NCBI RefSeq assembly: GCF_048771995.1
Contig: NC_133064.1
Coordinates: 24,345,001 to 24,409,000, forward strand
Source: Taeniopygia guttata
Lineage: Eukaryota > Chordata > Aves > Passeriformes > Estrildidae
Direction: 5' to 3'
Length of the DNA stretch: 64,000 bases
In this document: positions 20,637 through 30,999 of the stretch, piece after piece
Layout of the letters: every line of letters starts with the position of its first letter
Numbering within the stretch: position 1 is the stretch's first letter
Notes under the pieces: generated by a model
Databases searched by the model: none
What the model was told of the DNA's origin: nothing
Seen by the model: the letters and a program-made list of their open reading frames with translations, nothing else
Translations under genes and position numbers: made by a program

Positions 20637-22266
20637 CCCGTCGGGGGGGGGGTCCCATTGATGACTGTCTTGATAACTTTGAAGGGGCCTCTTAGTATAA
20701 TAGGTTGTTGACGTGTGATCTTTTCTACTTCAATGAGGGCTAGGCTGACTACAAACAATCCCTTTTCCCAGGTAGTGTACCTTTTCTCAGCATCTCTGAA
20801 ACCACGGCAATAAAAACCAACAGGCCTTGTTGGACCCTCGGGTCCCCGCTGCCAAATGTGTACTGCCAATCCTGAGACAGCAAATCCCCATTCTACCTGA
20901 AAGGGGTCTGTAGGATGAATAGGGCCCAGTGCTTGATGAGCAGTTGCTTCAAAAATTAGTAATTGCAATGCTTCTTCCTGAGAAGGAGTCCAATCCCATT
21001 TTACCCCTTTTCTTAGCAAGTCATAAAGGGGCCTAGCAATTATTGAGAAATCTGGAATGTGTTTTCTCCAAAACACTAATAATCCCAGAGCCTGTTGTAG
21101 ATCTTTCCTGGAATGAGGCATTTTAATCTGATCTAAAGAAGTTAAGGTATCAGGTGGAATACATGTCATGCCTCCTTTCCACCAAATCCCCAGAAACTTT
21201 ACTTCTTGAGAGGGTTTTTGAATCTTTTCTGGGGAGATCTGTAAATCGAGACTCTCTAAATGGGAGATTATTTTCTGTTGAGTCTCTCTTACTGCTTCAA
21301 TTTCATCCCCTCCCACCAAAATATCATCAATGTATTGATACACTGCTACATCATCAGGTTTGGATATCTCCTCTAGTTCTTTAGCTAAGGCAGGGTGGGC
21401 TAAGGTGGGTGAATGCTTGTATCCTTGTGGGAGTCTAGTGAAAGTGTATTGCTGTCCTTCCCACGTAAAGGCAAAACGGTCCATATCTTCTGGTTGTAAT
21501 GGTATCATAAAAAACATATCTTTGACATCTATGGTTGCCATAATTGGATGAGCTTTTTCTTGAATAGATGTTATTAATTCTGCTAAGTTTGGGACCGCTG
21601 CTGTGAGAGGATCTGTGTTGGCATTAAGCCTGCGAAAATCGACTGTCAGTCTCCATTTCCCATTAGGTTTTCGGACTGGCCAGACGGGTGAGTTGAAAGC
21701 AGAATGTGTGTTAATTATTACCCCCTGGTCTCGCAGATCCTGTATAACCAGTTTGATACCTTCTCTGGCACCAGAAGGTAGGGGGTATTGTTTTACATTG
21801 GTGGTTTTGCTATATGGCAGAGCAGGTGCAGTTTGAAGCAGCCTTATATTTAAAGGCATAGCACCAAAACACCATAAAGATCCTTCTGAGTCCTCCCATT
21901 GTCTCCCAACAAGGACATCCATCCCTAGTAAATTGTTTGGGATGTCCCCGATTACCATTTTAACAACCAATTGATCCTCATCTCCAGGAAGAGTAAGTTT
22001 AACTAAGGCCACATTCATAGATTCTGACATTTCTAGAGCATTAAGGACACAGTATTGTCTCTTAGTCGGAACAACACCGCTCCTCTGGGCATCTTTTTCT
22101 ATTAATGCAGAGATTTGAGCCCCAGTGTCAATCAAAAAGGTTACAAGAGCACGTTTGGGACCCACGATAGCTGTGATCAAAATATCTCCTGATTTATTTT
22201 TAGTGAGCCTTCTTAAATATACCCATGCTCCGTCTCTTCGCTCACCTGTAAGGGACGGAGAAATTA
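20615..22266 (-). CDS. pol: ERV F protease and reverse transcriptase
   Basis: The frame is open from the gag stop region, entered by -1 frameshifting at 22267-22273; there is no need for its own start codon. Protease has FLIDTGAQIS (catalytic Asp) and a NNLLGMDVL helix. RT begins with KQYPLPSGAREGI, has WRLTVDFRRLN, an LPQGYKHSP block and the catalytic YIDDILVGG box. Thumb and connection domains follow, and then the frame closes at 20615 next to ten C residues (minus strand), where the next frame takes over. If that run is an assembly or polymerase slip, pol is intact. Confidence 0.88.
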
Positions 22267-24009
22267 GTTTCCCTGGTGTTGTGTCAGTTCATTGCTCAGA
22301 TTTTGAGGAAAAGGCTGAGAAAGAGATGACTCACTGCCTGGATTTTGAGAGAGAAACTGGGAGAATGTTAAGTTTGGGTCACAGCCTGAGTTCTGAGAGG
22401 AAAGTTGTGAAATGGTTAGTTTTTGTCCACTACCCCGGTTTTGCGGGAGGGACTGTGAGAAAGTTGTTTCCTTACCCATGTTCTGAGGAAGAGTGGGTGC
22501 ACTAGGGTGTGTACCGGGTTGAACTGATGGATTTGATTTTCGATAGCGCCAATTAGTTATTATTTTCTGTAATTTATCAAGGGGTAGACCATCCATTACT
22601 TCTCTGGGGACCCCCTTTTGGACTCCCAGTGACCACCAATGCTGGCGGTTAGGGTTCTGTTTTCCCTTTTCTGGATTTTTACTGTAAGGAGTCCCAATAG
22701 ACCGAATCCCTTTTGTTTTCTCTGATTTTTCTGGTTTCTCCTCTGGGGTTTTTACAGGTCCATATTTTCTACAATAATTGATCAAATCCTCTGCAACTTC
22801 ACCCCATGTCCAAATTTTATGGTTACTGCCAGGTGAACTGGTTTGTGAATTTACATCTTGGAGAGGAGAACAGGATGGAGTAAAACCAGGATCAGTAGAT
22901 CCAGTGCGATCAGTGGGGTTACCAAGAAATCTATTTAGTCTTTCTACAGGGCTTAATGTCATGATAGTTTTCTGTAAGGCTATGGCAGTAGGTTTGAGTA
23001 TTTCTGGAAGCCCACGAATTAAAGGAGTCATTAGTTCAGGCTTCACAGGTAATTGCATTGGGGATTCAAAGCCAGGAATTAATTTCTTTTCATGAATCAT
23101 TTGCAGACAAGCGGCTTTGTGTACACTTTCTAGGAGCTGGTCGGGGGTACTGATTATAGCTATAGGATCTCCCCTTTCCAAGGGGTTTGTTCCCCCGGCC
23201 CAGAAAGCCGTGCGCTGTGTCAGGGACCACGAGTCACGTTTATCTCCTGTTGTTAAGAAGACACCGTGTCCCCAGTACCCACTGGCTTCTTGTTCAGTTA
23301 ATTTAATTTGATCGCCACCGGTGAGGGACACCCGGAAAACATATTCTGTTTCTGATTCGTATGGGAGGCGTCCGTATTGTTTTTTAAGCTTAGCTAACTC
23401 GGTGGCAGTGTATGGTATGTGTTTGGTTGTGATGTGGGGTTCAAGATCATCATCACTGAGATAGTTATATTCTGTTTTAATTAAGGGTCTTAAATGAGAG
23501 CAGCAATGTTCCCCGTAATTATTTACTGCCTCAAGTTCTTTGTGAGGATAAATTTGGTTAATGCGAGGAGTTTCCTTTTCCTTGGGATTTATAGAGGAAT
23601 CAGCATTATGTGACTTGTTAACGTGTTCCTCTTTTAAGGCAGCTCTCAATGCACAGTTCTCATTTCTCAATGAATGTTTTTCATTTCTTTCTTCATGTAA
23701 TTGTTTTTGTAAAATTTCAACCAAATTTTGAAGGGAGTCTATTATTGTTTCTTGCTCACTTCTTTGCTGGAAGCGAGTTTCTACAGCTGCCGTAAAACAA
23801 GCTCCCAAAACTGAGCATAAGATGGTTTTATTTCTGCCCAGTTTAAATCTTGTATCATGTTGTAAAGAACATATTCTATCAACCACATTATCCAAATTAA
23901 ACCAATTACTTTGTGCCCATTCTTCTCCTCCTGGAGAAGGTTTGGCATTGTATTTAGCTAGTAAAGCATAAAATTCAACTTTACCCTTATCATTAAGGTT
24001 ATTACTCAT
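22264..24009 (-). CDS. gag: ERV F Gag, ERV-L (Fv1-like) type
   Basis: 581 residues, with ATG at 24009 downstream of the primer site. Residues about 85-130 form a strong coiled coil (Glu/Leu/Arg heptads). Near residues 225-285 is a GYWGHGVFLTTGD...WSLTQRTAFWAGG-type block, characteristic of ERV-L Gag and the related restriction factor Fv1, ending in NPLERGDP. There is no zinc knuckle, as in ERV-L. The last 70 residues are Ser/Gln/Asn-rich and built of about four imperfect repeats of the form FSQ-L-QN-G. No stops. It ends at TAA 22264-22266 straight after a frameshift heptamer. Confidence 0.88.
   Translation of the reverse strand: MSNNLNDKGKVEFYALLAKYNAKPSPGGEEWAQSNWFNLDNVVDRICSLQHDTRFKLGRNKTILCSVLGACFTAAVETRFQQRSEQETIIDSLQNLVEILQKQLHEERNEKHSLRNENCALRAALKEEHVNKSHNADSSINPKEKETPRINQIYPHKELEAVNNYGEHCCSHLRPLIKTEYNYLSDDDLEPHITTKHIPYTATELAKLKKQYGRLPYESETEYVFRVSLTGGDQIKLTEQEASGYWGHGVFLTTGDKRDSWSLTQRTAFWAGGTNPLERGDPIAIISTPDQLLESVHKAACLQMIHEKKLIPGFESPMQLPVKPELMTPLIRGLPEILKPTAIALQKTIMTLSPVERLNRFLGNPTDRTGSTDPGFTPSCSPLQDVNSQTSSPGSNHKIWTWGEVAEDLINYCRKYGPVKTPEEKPEKSEKTKGIRSIGTPYSKNPEKGKQNPNRQHWWSLGVQKGVPREVMDGLPLDKLQKIITNWRYRKSNPSVQPGTHPSAPTLPQNMGKETTFSQSLPQNRGSGQKLTISQLSSQNSGCDPNLTFSQFLSQNPGSESSLSQPFPQNLSNELTQHQGN
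22267..22273 (-). promoter_or_regulatory. Gag-pol -1 frameshift heptamer of ERV F (GGGAAAC)
   Basis: On the minus strand the last two gag codons GGA AAC, preceded by G, form G GGA AAC directly before the TAA stop. The pol frame is exactly -1 and open on both sides of the site. GGGAAAC fits the X XXY YYZ slippery rule. No downstream structure was computed. Confidence 0.75.
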
Positions 24010-24415
24010 TTTGTGAAGGAACCAAAACCACGGCAGGGAGGTACAAACTTAAGTTACGGAAAGCACACAGTCTTCGCTGTGTCGCCCTTCACTTCCCTGG
24101 GTGGGTGAAGAGACAAAACCTGCCTAGGAGGCTCTGCTTAGTTTCCTCAAGTTGTCCCTTCCTTTCCAGACAGTGCAAAACATAAAACAACACAGCGTCC
24201 CGCCTTTTGCACTAAGAGATCTTTTGCAATTTCTGAAGACAGTGTGGGTGCTTTTTCGTCTAGGCAATGTGCAGTCTGCGGGAAATTCAAATCTCCCCCC
24301 TTGCTTTCTAGACCATGCTCAGTTTTTTTGACTGGCAGGCTAGGTGCGGCTGGAGAGAAACGTCCTTCCCCTGTTACAGACTACACAGAACCTGCACCCT
24401 TCTGCCTAGACAGAA
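24010..24415 (-). other. ERV F leader
   Basis: About 400 bases between primer site and gag ATG, with no recognisable gene. The small frames here are chance. Confidence 0.6.
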
Positions 24416-24433
24416 ATCCTGTCCGTGACGCCA
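24416..24433 (-). other. Primer binding site of ERV F (tRNA uncertain)
   Basis: The minus strand reads TGGCGTCACGGACAGGAT six bases after the LTR end. It begins TGGCG(T) and ends CAGGAT, similar in parts to a tRNA-Ser primer site but mismatched in the middle, so I leave the tRNA open. Confidence 0.6.
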
Positions 24434-24439
24434 ATTTAA

Positions 24440-25300
24440 TGTCACGATCCGCTTATAGCGGGGTGTGGTGATGGTTCGTTAGCCGATCCCAAAGTGCAAA
24501 AGACAAACAGCAGGGGACTATCAGTTTAATCACAACAGATGCACCTTTATTAAGGGCCAAAAACAATAAATGCGATAGTGGGGTCAGAAAAGAAATAAAA
24601 AGGAGAGAGACAGAGAGAGAGAGAGAAGGGGGGATGGGAATAGCTACCAACACAGGCGAGGTCCTCAGTGGTCCGGACGATGGGGATCCGTCTTGTTGTG
24701 TTGGGGAGAGTCTCCGAAATCCTACCCAACCCAGGGGTCCAGTTATAGTCCACAGAAGGAAAAGGGGGGAACGTGCAGAACAATGAGAGTCTATTGAAAT
24801 TGCTATGGGGGGAACAGGTGTATCTACAGAAAATCATCCAGGCTGAACAAACACAATAATGAATAAGTCCATTTAAGTTACTGGAGAAGAACAGGTCATG
24901 TCATTTCCCCCCACCCCACTCTCTGTGGTAGGGGTCTCAGTCTCAGTCCTTGGGGAGAGGGTTCTTGATCTCCGTCTGTCACGGTGGTAACGAGGCAGAT
25001 GAGGGGTCTTTAGTGAGAGACCACCAGAGTCACCCCAACAGTTCATTCAGCTTAAAGGTGGAGAGTGAAGCAGGAATTGCAGAGGGCCGCTCTGTGCTGG
25101 GTCCACGCTGGGTCTTCGCCAAGTCCTTGCCAACTTCTTGCCAAGTTCTTGCCGGGCCTCATTCGGAACGGAACGGAACGGTACAGCGGCTGCACCGGCA
25201 CTGTTGCCTTCTCCAAGCCGGAACTCTTGTGGGGGAAGGGAGTTCCTTCTCGTGGCAATCGGCAGGCAAATGAGTGAGGGTCTTCAGACGGCCTCTTACA
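24440..25300 (-). mobile_element. 5' LTR of ERV F
   Basis: 861 bp, the near-identical partner of 15171-16029. The 5-bp repeat TTCCC follows at 25301-25305, and then the interrupted integrase of ERV D resumes. Confidence 0.93.
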
Positions 25301-26227
25301 TTCCCTAACCTTGCTCAGCTCGTGGTTGTTAAAGTGCCTGGTGACTGGTGGGTTGAGGTTTTCAAAAGAACAATTTAGGAAATTCAGTGTAAAGAGGGCA
25401 CGCACGAGCCGAACTTGGGGGGACTCCACCTTCATAGTTGGTGTTTGCTGTTTCAGCATGCGTTTGAGACTCTGATGAGTCCGTTCCACCACGGCTTGAC
25501 CTGTCGGGGAATATGCGATGCCAGTTTTGTGCTCTATTCCCCATTGCTTCAGGAAGCTGACAAATCCCTTGGATGTGTACCCGGGGGCATTATCTGTTTT
25601 TATCAATTTTGGGACGCCCAGCATAGCGAAGGCCTGTATCAGATGCTTTTCAATGTCTTTGGCCTTCTCCCCTGCGTGGGCAGAAGCAAAGACTGCCCCA
25701 GAGAAAGTGTCCACGGAGACATGGACGTACTTCATCCTCCCAAAGGAATGGATGTGAGTAACGTCCATCTGCCATACCTCGCAGGACTTCAGACCCCTAG
25801 GGTTTGCCCCTGAGCTCACCGATGGTAGGGGGAGCGACTTGCAGGACGGGCAGGTGGCCACAATGGCTCTGGCTTGGTCACGAGTGAGGTGGAATTGCCG
25901 GACCAGCCCGGGCGCATTCTGGTGGTAAAACTGGTGGCTGATCTTAGCCTGCTGGAACTTATCTGGGAGCGGTGCTACCTGAGCCGGGGAGGCAGCGAGA
26001 GAATCGGCACGCCGATTACCCTCTGCCAAAAACCCTGGCAAGTTGGTATGTGACCTGATATGCATCACATAAAAGGGTTGCTCTCGGTGGGAGACTAGCT
26101 TAATCAGTTTCGAGAGCAACTTGTGCAGGGCTTCGTTGGACACAACCTGCAGGACAGCATCCTGCGCTCTAGACACTACACCAGCTACATATGCCGAATC
26201 AGTTACTAAATTAAAAGGTTCAGAGAA
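25301..26227 (-). pseudogene. pol: ERV D RNase H end and integrase core
   Basis: The minus strand encodes the end of RNase H (HIRSHTNLPGFLAEGNRRADSL), then integrase with HHCC (HQFYHQN...CPSC) and an intact D,D,E set: WQMDVTH, IKTDNAPGYTS and AVVERTHQS. The reading frame is shared with RT upstream, broken by TGA at 26228-26230. ERV F interrupts it at 25301, and the C-terminal domain is at 14935-15170. The apparent frame beyond 25300 towards 25052 is LTR sequence of F, not integrase. Confidence 0.88.
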
Positions 26228-27520
26228 TCACTCAAAGGCCCTGACGACAGCAGCCAACTCAGCTATTTGAGGGGAGCCTTCCACCTCCACAATGTCTGTC
26301 TCCCACTGTTGCGTCTGGGGGTCTTTCCAAGTTATTACAGACTTGTGGGAACTCCCGGACGCGTCTGTAAAAACTGTCAAGGCCTTGAGTGGCTTTTTGC
26401 TCTGAATTTGTTTGATGGACAATGCAAATTGAATTTCTGATTCAAAAATTTTGTGGGCTGGTCTCAAAACTGAAATTTTGCCTGTGTAGCTGTCTAGAGA
26501 GAACTGCAGGGATTCATTTTCCTGTAACAGATGTTCTAGCATGGCCTTGGTGAATTGGCCTGATTTCAATTTGATGGGAATGTGAATGCATTCAAAGTCA
26601 CATCCAGCTAACTCTCTGATCCGAGCTCTTGCTTTGCGGATCAGTTCCGCTACTAACTCCTGTGGCCTTGTCATTCTCTTGGACCGATGGTGACTTAGGA
26701 AGACCCATTCTATGATGGAGAGTGGGTCCCTTCGGTCTTGGTCCTTGCCCTTCCTTGGGGTGTCTGTCCACTGAAATATCACACCATGGAGGTGTGGCAG
26801 CCTGCCCAATATGATGAATTTAAAAGGCAGGTCCGGATCATACCAGTGGGCCTGTCTGGCAGACATTGTCTCCTGGACCCTAATCAAAGCTGCTTGGGCC
26901 TCTGGGGTGAGTTCCCTGGGAGAACTCGGCTCCTCCCCCCCTTTCAATAAATCAAAAAGAGGGGCTAGGTCTCTGTTTGTAATGCCTAACCATGGCCTCA
27001 CCCAGTTCAAAGAACCGCACAGCTGCTGGACGTCTGCTAGGGTCCGAATTTTGGTTTTGATGGCCAATTTTTGCGGAATAATAGTCCGCTTGGTAATTTC
27101 CAAGCCCAGGTACTTCCAGGGTGGCATCTTTTGAATCTTATCTTCTCGCAGCTCGAACCCTGCAGCAACCAACGCATCGGTTGTCAGGTTAAGCACGTGT
27201 GTAAGGAGATCGTCATTGGGAGCACAAATCAGGATATCATCCATATAATGTTGGATGATCACGCCCTCGGTGGCTGTACGGACTGGGGTCAGCAATGAAG
27301 CTACGTACCGCTGGCAGATGGTGGGCGAGCATTTGAGGCCCTGTGGCAATACTCGCCAATGGTACCGCTCCATTGGGGCTTCTCGGTTAAGGGATGGAAC
27401 CGAGAAGGCAAAACGTGGTGCATCGTCTGGGTGGAGGGGGATATGAAAGAAGCAATTTTTGATGTCAATCACAGCCAATTCCCAATCTTTGGGTAACATT
27501 GTGGGGGACGGCATCCCTGG
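26228..27520 (-). pseudogene. pol: ERV D reverse transcriptase and RNase H
   Basis: Minus-strand frame of about 430 codons between stops TAA (27521-27523) and TGA (26228-26230). It contains VIDIKNCFFHIPL, LPQGLKCSPT, catalytic YMDD (QHYMDDILI), a WKYLGLEI block and RNase H starting VFTDASGSSHKS. It is a betaretrovirus-like (class II) RT. The upstream part of RT lies at the end of the protease frame, in the same frame. All polymerase motifs are intact; the flanking stops make it a pseudogene. Confidence 0.88.
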
Positions 27521-28750
27521 TTAGAGGGGACCCATATTTTCGATCACATTGTTGATGGCACGGAGGTCGTGGAGCAACCGCCATTCGTCTTTGCCTGTTT
27601 TTTTCAGGACAAAGACGGGGGAATTCCAAGGAGATGTTGTTTCTTGGATATGTCCCTTTGCAAGTTGCTCTGCCACGAGCTTTTGGAGCGCTTTTAATTT
27701 TTGTTTATTGAGCGGCCACTGCTCTACCCAGATTGGAACATCAGAGAGCCAATTTAACTTTTGGGTAGGACGCTCCTCAGTGACCGCTGCCCGAAAAATC
27801 TGGGGGGTAGGAATGGTCAATGAGACCCCCCACTGGGCCATCAGGTCCCTCCCCCACAGGGGCTCCGTGTAATCCAGAACAAACGGACGCAGGTAAGCTG
27901 TCTGTCTGTTTGGCCCCTCAAATTTGATGATGTTTTTTGACTGTTTTGCCAATTGTGCCCCTCCGACACCTTGAATGTGTCCAGCCACGTCTTGCAATTC
28001 CCAACGCGACGGCCAATCCCGTGAGGGAATGACTGTGATGTCTGCCCCTGTGTCCAAGAGGCCGTTAAGCCACTTGTGCTCACCGCCGTTCCACATGTAA
28101 CACTCAATTTTGGGTCTATCCTTCCCAATTACCTGGGCCTGATACACATCGTAGATCTGCTTTGCGGATTTCCTCCACAGGTCTTCTGGGTAGACAGGGG
28201 CCCCAGATACAGGTATGGCCTGGGCGATGATTTGCCCTTTGGGAAGGTAGACTGGCGGGTGAGCACAGTGCAGCCACAGCACCAGATGTTTAGGGTTTGC
28301 AGGTGTCAAATTGGGTGCGATAGTGATGTCGAGTGGCGTGTATTTTGTGTCCCCAAGGACGATGTACTTACTGTGGAGTTTTCTCCAGGTCCCTGGGTCC
28401 TGTGTGTCTACTGTGACAAAGTGCCAATTGCTGTCCCTGAGCAGTAGGGGTTCGGTTAGGGCCAACCTGTATGGAGAGAAGTTGGACTGGGTGTTAAGGA
28501 TGGGCCTGGGATGGTCGGGGTCCTGACCAAGCCATGCCTGTGAGATGAAATTCCCAACTCCTCCCACGCAGGCTGGTTCACCAGCTCTTGTTCCCCTATT
28601 GTGCACTCCAGAAATGTCATGTTTGGTATTATAGTTATTGTCCTCAGGTGGGTATGCTAATGTGTTGTCCCTCCTGCCCCCTGATGTTATGTTTCCCACC
28701 AAATTTGTGTCCTCACGCAGGGAGGGACTGCGCTGGGAAATCAGTTTTTT
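27521..28750 (-). pseudogene. pro: ERV D dUTPase-like region, protease and RT start
   Basis: Entered by -1 frameshift at 28744-28750. In order: a Gly/Asn-rich linker; a dUTPase-like remnant ending [12 protein letters not shown]; an aspartic protease with [12 protein letters not shown] and the [10 protein letters not shown] helix; then, without a second shift, RT N-terminal sequence ([19 protein letters not shown]...) up to NVIENMG and TAA at 27521-27523. In provirus C protease and pol are in different frames, so here they are fused. Protease active-site residues are intact. Confidence 0.85.
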
Positions 28751-30533
28751 GAATGTCCCCCTGAGTTGGAGGCACCTTGCCCTTGCTGCTGATTTTTAAA
28801 ATGCAAGAAGTCCTCTTTGAGGGGGCAGTGAGATGCCCAGTGTCCTTTCTTATTGCACAGGTTGCAGGGCCTTTCTGGATGGTAACCTTTGGGTGGTGGC
28901 CCAGTGAAGCGGCGTGCAGGAGCCGGAGCCGTGGATGGCGTGTGGGCTTCGGCAAAGGAGACTCTCCGTGATGGCGTTTGGGGTGTCCCCGGAGGGTCTT
29001 TTGAAGGCAGGGTGACCCTTCGAGCGCACACGTCCAGCATGTCCTGGAGCGTTGGCTCTGGGTCGAGGGGCAGGCTCAGCATCGCCTGTCGGCAGGCCTC
29101 GTTGGCATTCTTCAGGGCGATCTGCTTCACCATGCCCTGCCTCAATCCGTCCTCTGGCACCTGCGATTCAGCTGCCCTGTACAACCTGTCTACGAAACTA
29201 ACGAAAGATTCCCGTGTCTCCTGCTTAATAGAAAAACAGTTAACAACAGGACCACGGGGTTTTAACTTAGAAAATGCTTTTTCTGCCGCATTGGCAGTTG
29301 CTGCCAATGCCCCCCTTGGAATCTTTTCAGCCTGTGTTGTTGCCACGTCCCAATCCCCGATCCCGCACAGGTGATCAATGGTTAGCATGCCTCCATCGGT
29401 GTCAGAGGAGGTCTCGGCTTTTGCCCAAAGTTGCGGTAATGCATCCCGTACCTCCCGCCTCCATGCGGATTCCCATACCAAAAACTCAGCTTGAGTAAGC
29501 AAGCACAAAAACAGAGCGCGAATGTCAGCAGGGACGTACTCGTTGGAGGAAAGTGTGACTTTTAAAAGTCCCCGAAAGTATTCACTTTCCCGACCAAAGT
29601 CTTTTTGGGCTTTGCAAACATCTCTAATTACAGCCTGTGGGATGGGGGCCCACTGTGCCAAGGGTCTGCCCCTCTGCCGCGGGGTGTAGGTGACTGGTGT
29701 GGCAGAAAAGGCAAGCAGGGGTTGCGGCAGGTCGCGGCTTCCCCCCTCCCTCCCTCCCTCCTCCTCCTCCCCCCTCCCTCGGGAACCGAGGTGTGGGAAC
29801 CAGAGGGCGGGTCGCGGGAACCGAGGGCGGAGGCAGGACCAGGGCTAGGGGGTGTGGCTGGTGTTACATCACCCCTAGGGGCGGGGTCGGAGGGAGGACT
29901 GCTGAATGATTCATTAGGGGAGGTGCCAGAAGGGGGTGGAGGGGAGGGGTGGGTGGAGAAGTCTCGGGAGTGGGAGGGGTTGGCTGTAGGGCGGAGGGGG
30001 TCGTTAGGAGACAAAGAATGAAAACTCACAACTTTGCTAAGAGAGGAGGTTTGGGGAGGGGAAGGGTGCAGGGCGATGCCAGCATTGTCCTGCAATGGAG
30101 CCTGGGGGTTAACAGAGAGGCCAGAATCTGCCTGCGGCTGGTTTTGCCGGGATGCCTGTCTGAGAATCCCCGGGCTAGGGAGAGAGGGATCGGAGAGGGT
30201 TTTTGGGGGATTTGGGGGGCTTGGGAGGCAGCATTCGCCCTGCGGTGGCTCTGGCTTCCCTTCGCAGTTATCTTTGACAATATTTTTCAATTGGATTGCG
30301 AGGTGGATAAAAATTGAGAGGGACTGATCCTCCTTTTGGGCAATTTCTTTTTCCACTCAGTCCCAGAATTGAACTTGGTACAAATTTTCCTGCGACAGGT
30401 CCTGGAAAGACTGCAGAAGCCACCGTGCAAAGCGCTTCACGTCTGATTTTTTACATTTCTTCCCTCCCCCCACTAAAATTCCTAGGGTTTGAACATAGAT
30501 TCTCTCCTGTGACACAGACATTTTTGCACCCAT
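28741..30533 (-). pseudogene. gag: ERV D Gag
   Basis: Starts with MGAK at 30533, giving an N-myristoylation glycine, though the leader frame is open further upstream. A matrix of about 58 residues is followed by an in-frame TGA (30357-30359), then a long Pro/Ser-rich region, a frameshift near 29690, then capsid with major homology region IKQETRESFVSFVDRLYRA and a single visible zinc knuckle CNLCNKKGHWASHC (28825-28866). The end overlaps the frameshift site. The one TGA and one indel prevent a full Gag. Confidence 0.85.
28744..28750 (-). promoter_or_regulatory. Gag-pro -1 frameshift heptamer of ERV D (AAAAAAC)
   Basis: The minus strand reads A AAA AAC TGA: the slippery heptamer occupies the last gag codons and the gag stop follows at once. 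The pro frame is -1 and open across it. AAAAAAC is the classic betaretroviral gag-pro site. Confidence 0.82.
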
Positions 30534-30977
30534 TATGTCGATGTTAAGGCGTGTCACAACCCTCGCGGCTGGTAAAATATCAAAAGTAAAAAAAAGACAC
30601 CTGTTGGAGACTGGGAAGCCTTCCCTTACACACTCCCTGCAGCGGGAGACAAAATGTGGGCTCTTATCGCCCTCTTGTGGGAGAAAGAGAAACTCACCCC
30701 AAAGGGAGCAAGGCATACCCAGCCTAGGGGGACCCCGGTAACTCACCACGGGTCCGGCGACGTCTGAAGGCGAAACGAAAAGTCCAGCTGCGAAGTTTTC
30801 GCCGTGGGGGGGCCGAGCTTTGGCGGTGCCAGCCAAAGGTGCCGGCCCCACCCCTCTGGAAGCCCTGGCTCCTTAAAACGGAACCACGGCTTGCGAGGGT
30901 GTTGTAACGTCCACGAGGTAAATCAACGAGCTTTTCGGGGCTCGGTGGTCCTCCATACGTGTGCCTGGACCTCCCAA
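30534..30977 (-). other. ERV D leader
   Basis: Untranslated region between primer site and gag start. A GTGAGTTACCGG-like splice donor is present on the minus strand near 30730-30745. The frame 30357-30851 runs through it only because no stop occurs. Confidence 0.5.
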
Positions 30978-30995
30978 GCCCCACGTTGGGCGCCA
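30978..30995 (-). other. Primer binding site of ERV D (tRNA-Lys1,2)
   Basis: Minus strand TGGCGCCCAACGTGGGGC, an exact match to the standard tRNA-Lys1,2 primer site, four bases after the LTR end. Confidence 0.92.
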
Positions 30996-30999
30996 CAAC

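Larger units (their letters stand above)
15171..25300 (-). mobile_element. ERV F: young ERV-L-like provirus with env
   Basis: A 10.1-kb provirus flanked by 5-bp repeats TTCCC (15166-15170, 25301-25305); 5 bp is typical of ERV-L-like elements. LTRs are 859 and 861 bp with about three substitutions and a GA-repeat length change by eye, so insertion was recent. Order on the minus strand is LTR, primer site, gag (24009-22264), pro-RT, RNase H-integrase (to 19146), env (19063-16370), LTR. The only coding break seen is a C-homopolymer frameshift in pol. It sits in the integrase of ERV D. Confidence 0.92.

Noticed and set aside
25052-25300. C-terminal 80 codons of the long minus frame 25052-26176
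   Set aside because: Past 25300 the frame reads into the 5' LTR of ERV F; the true integrase continuation is at 14935-15170.
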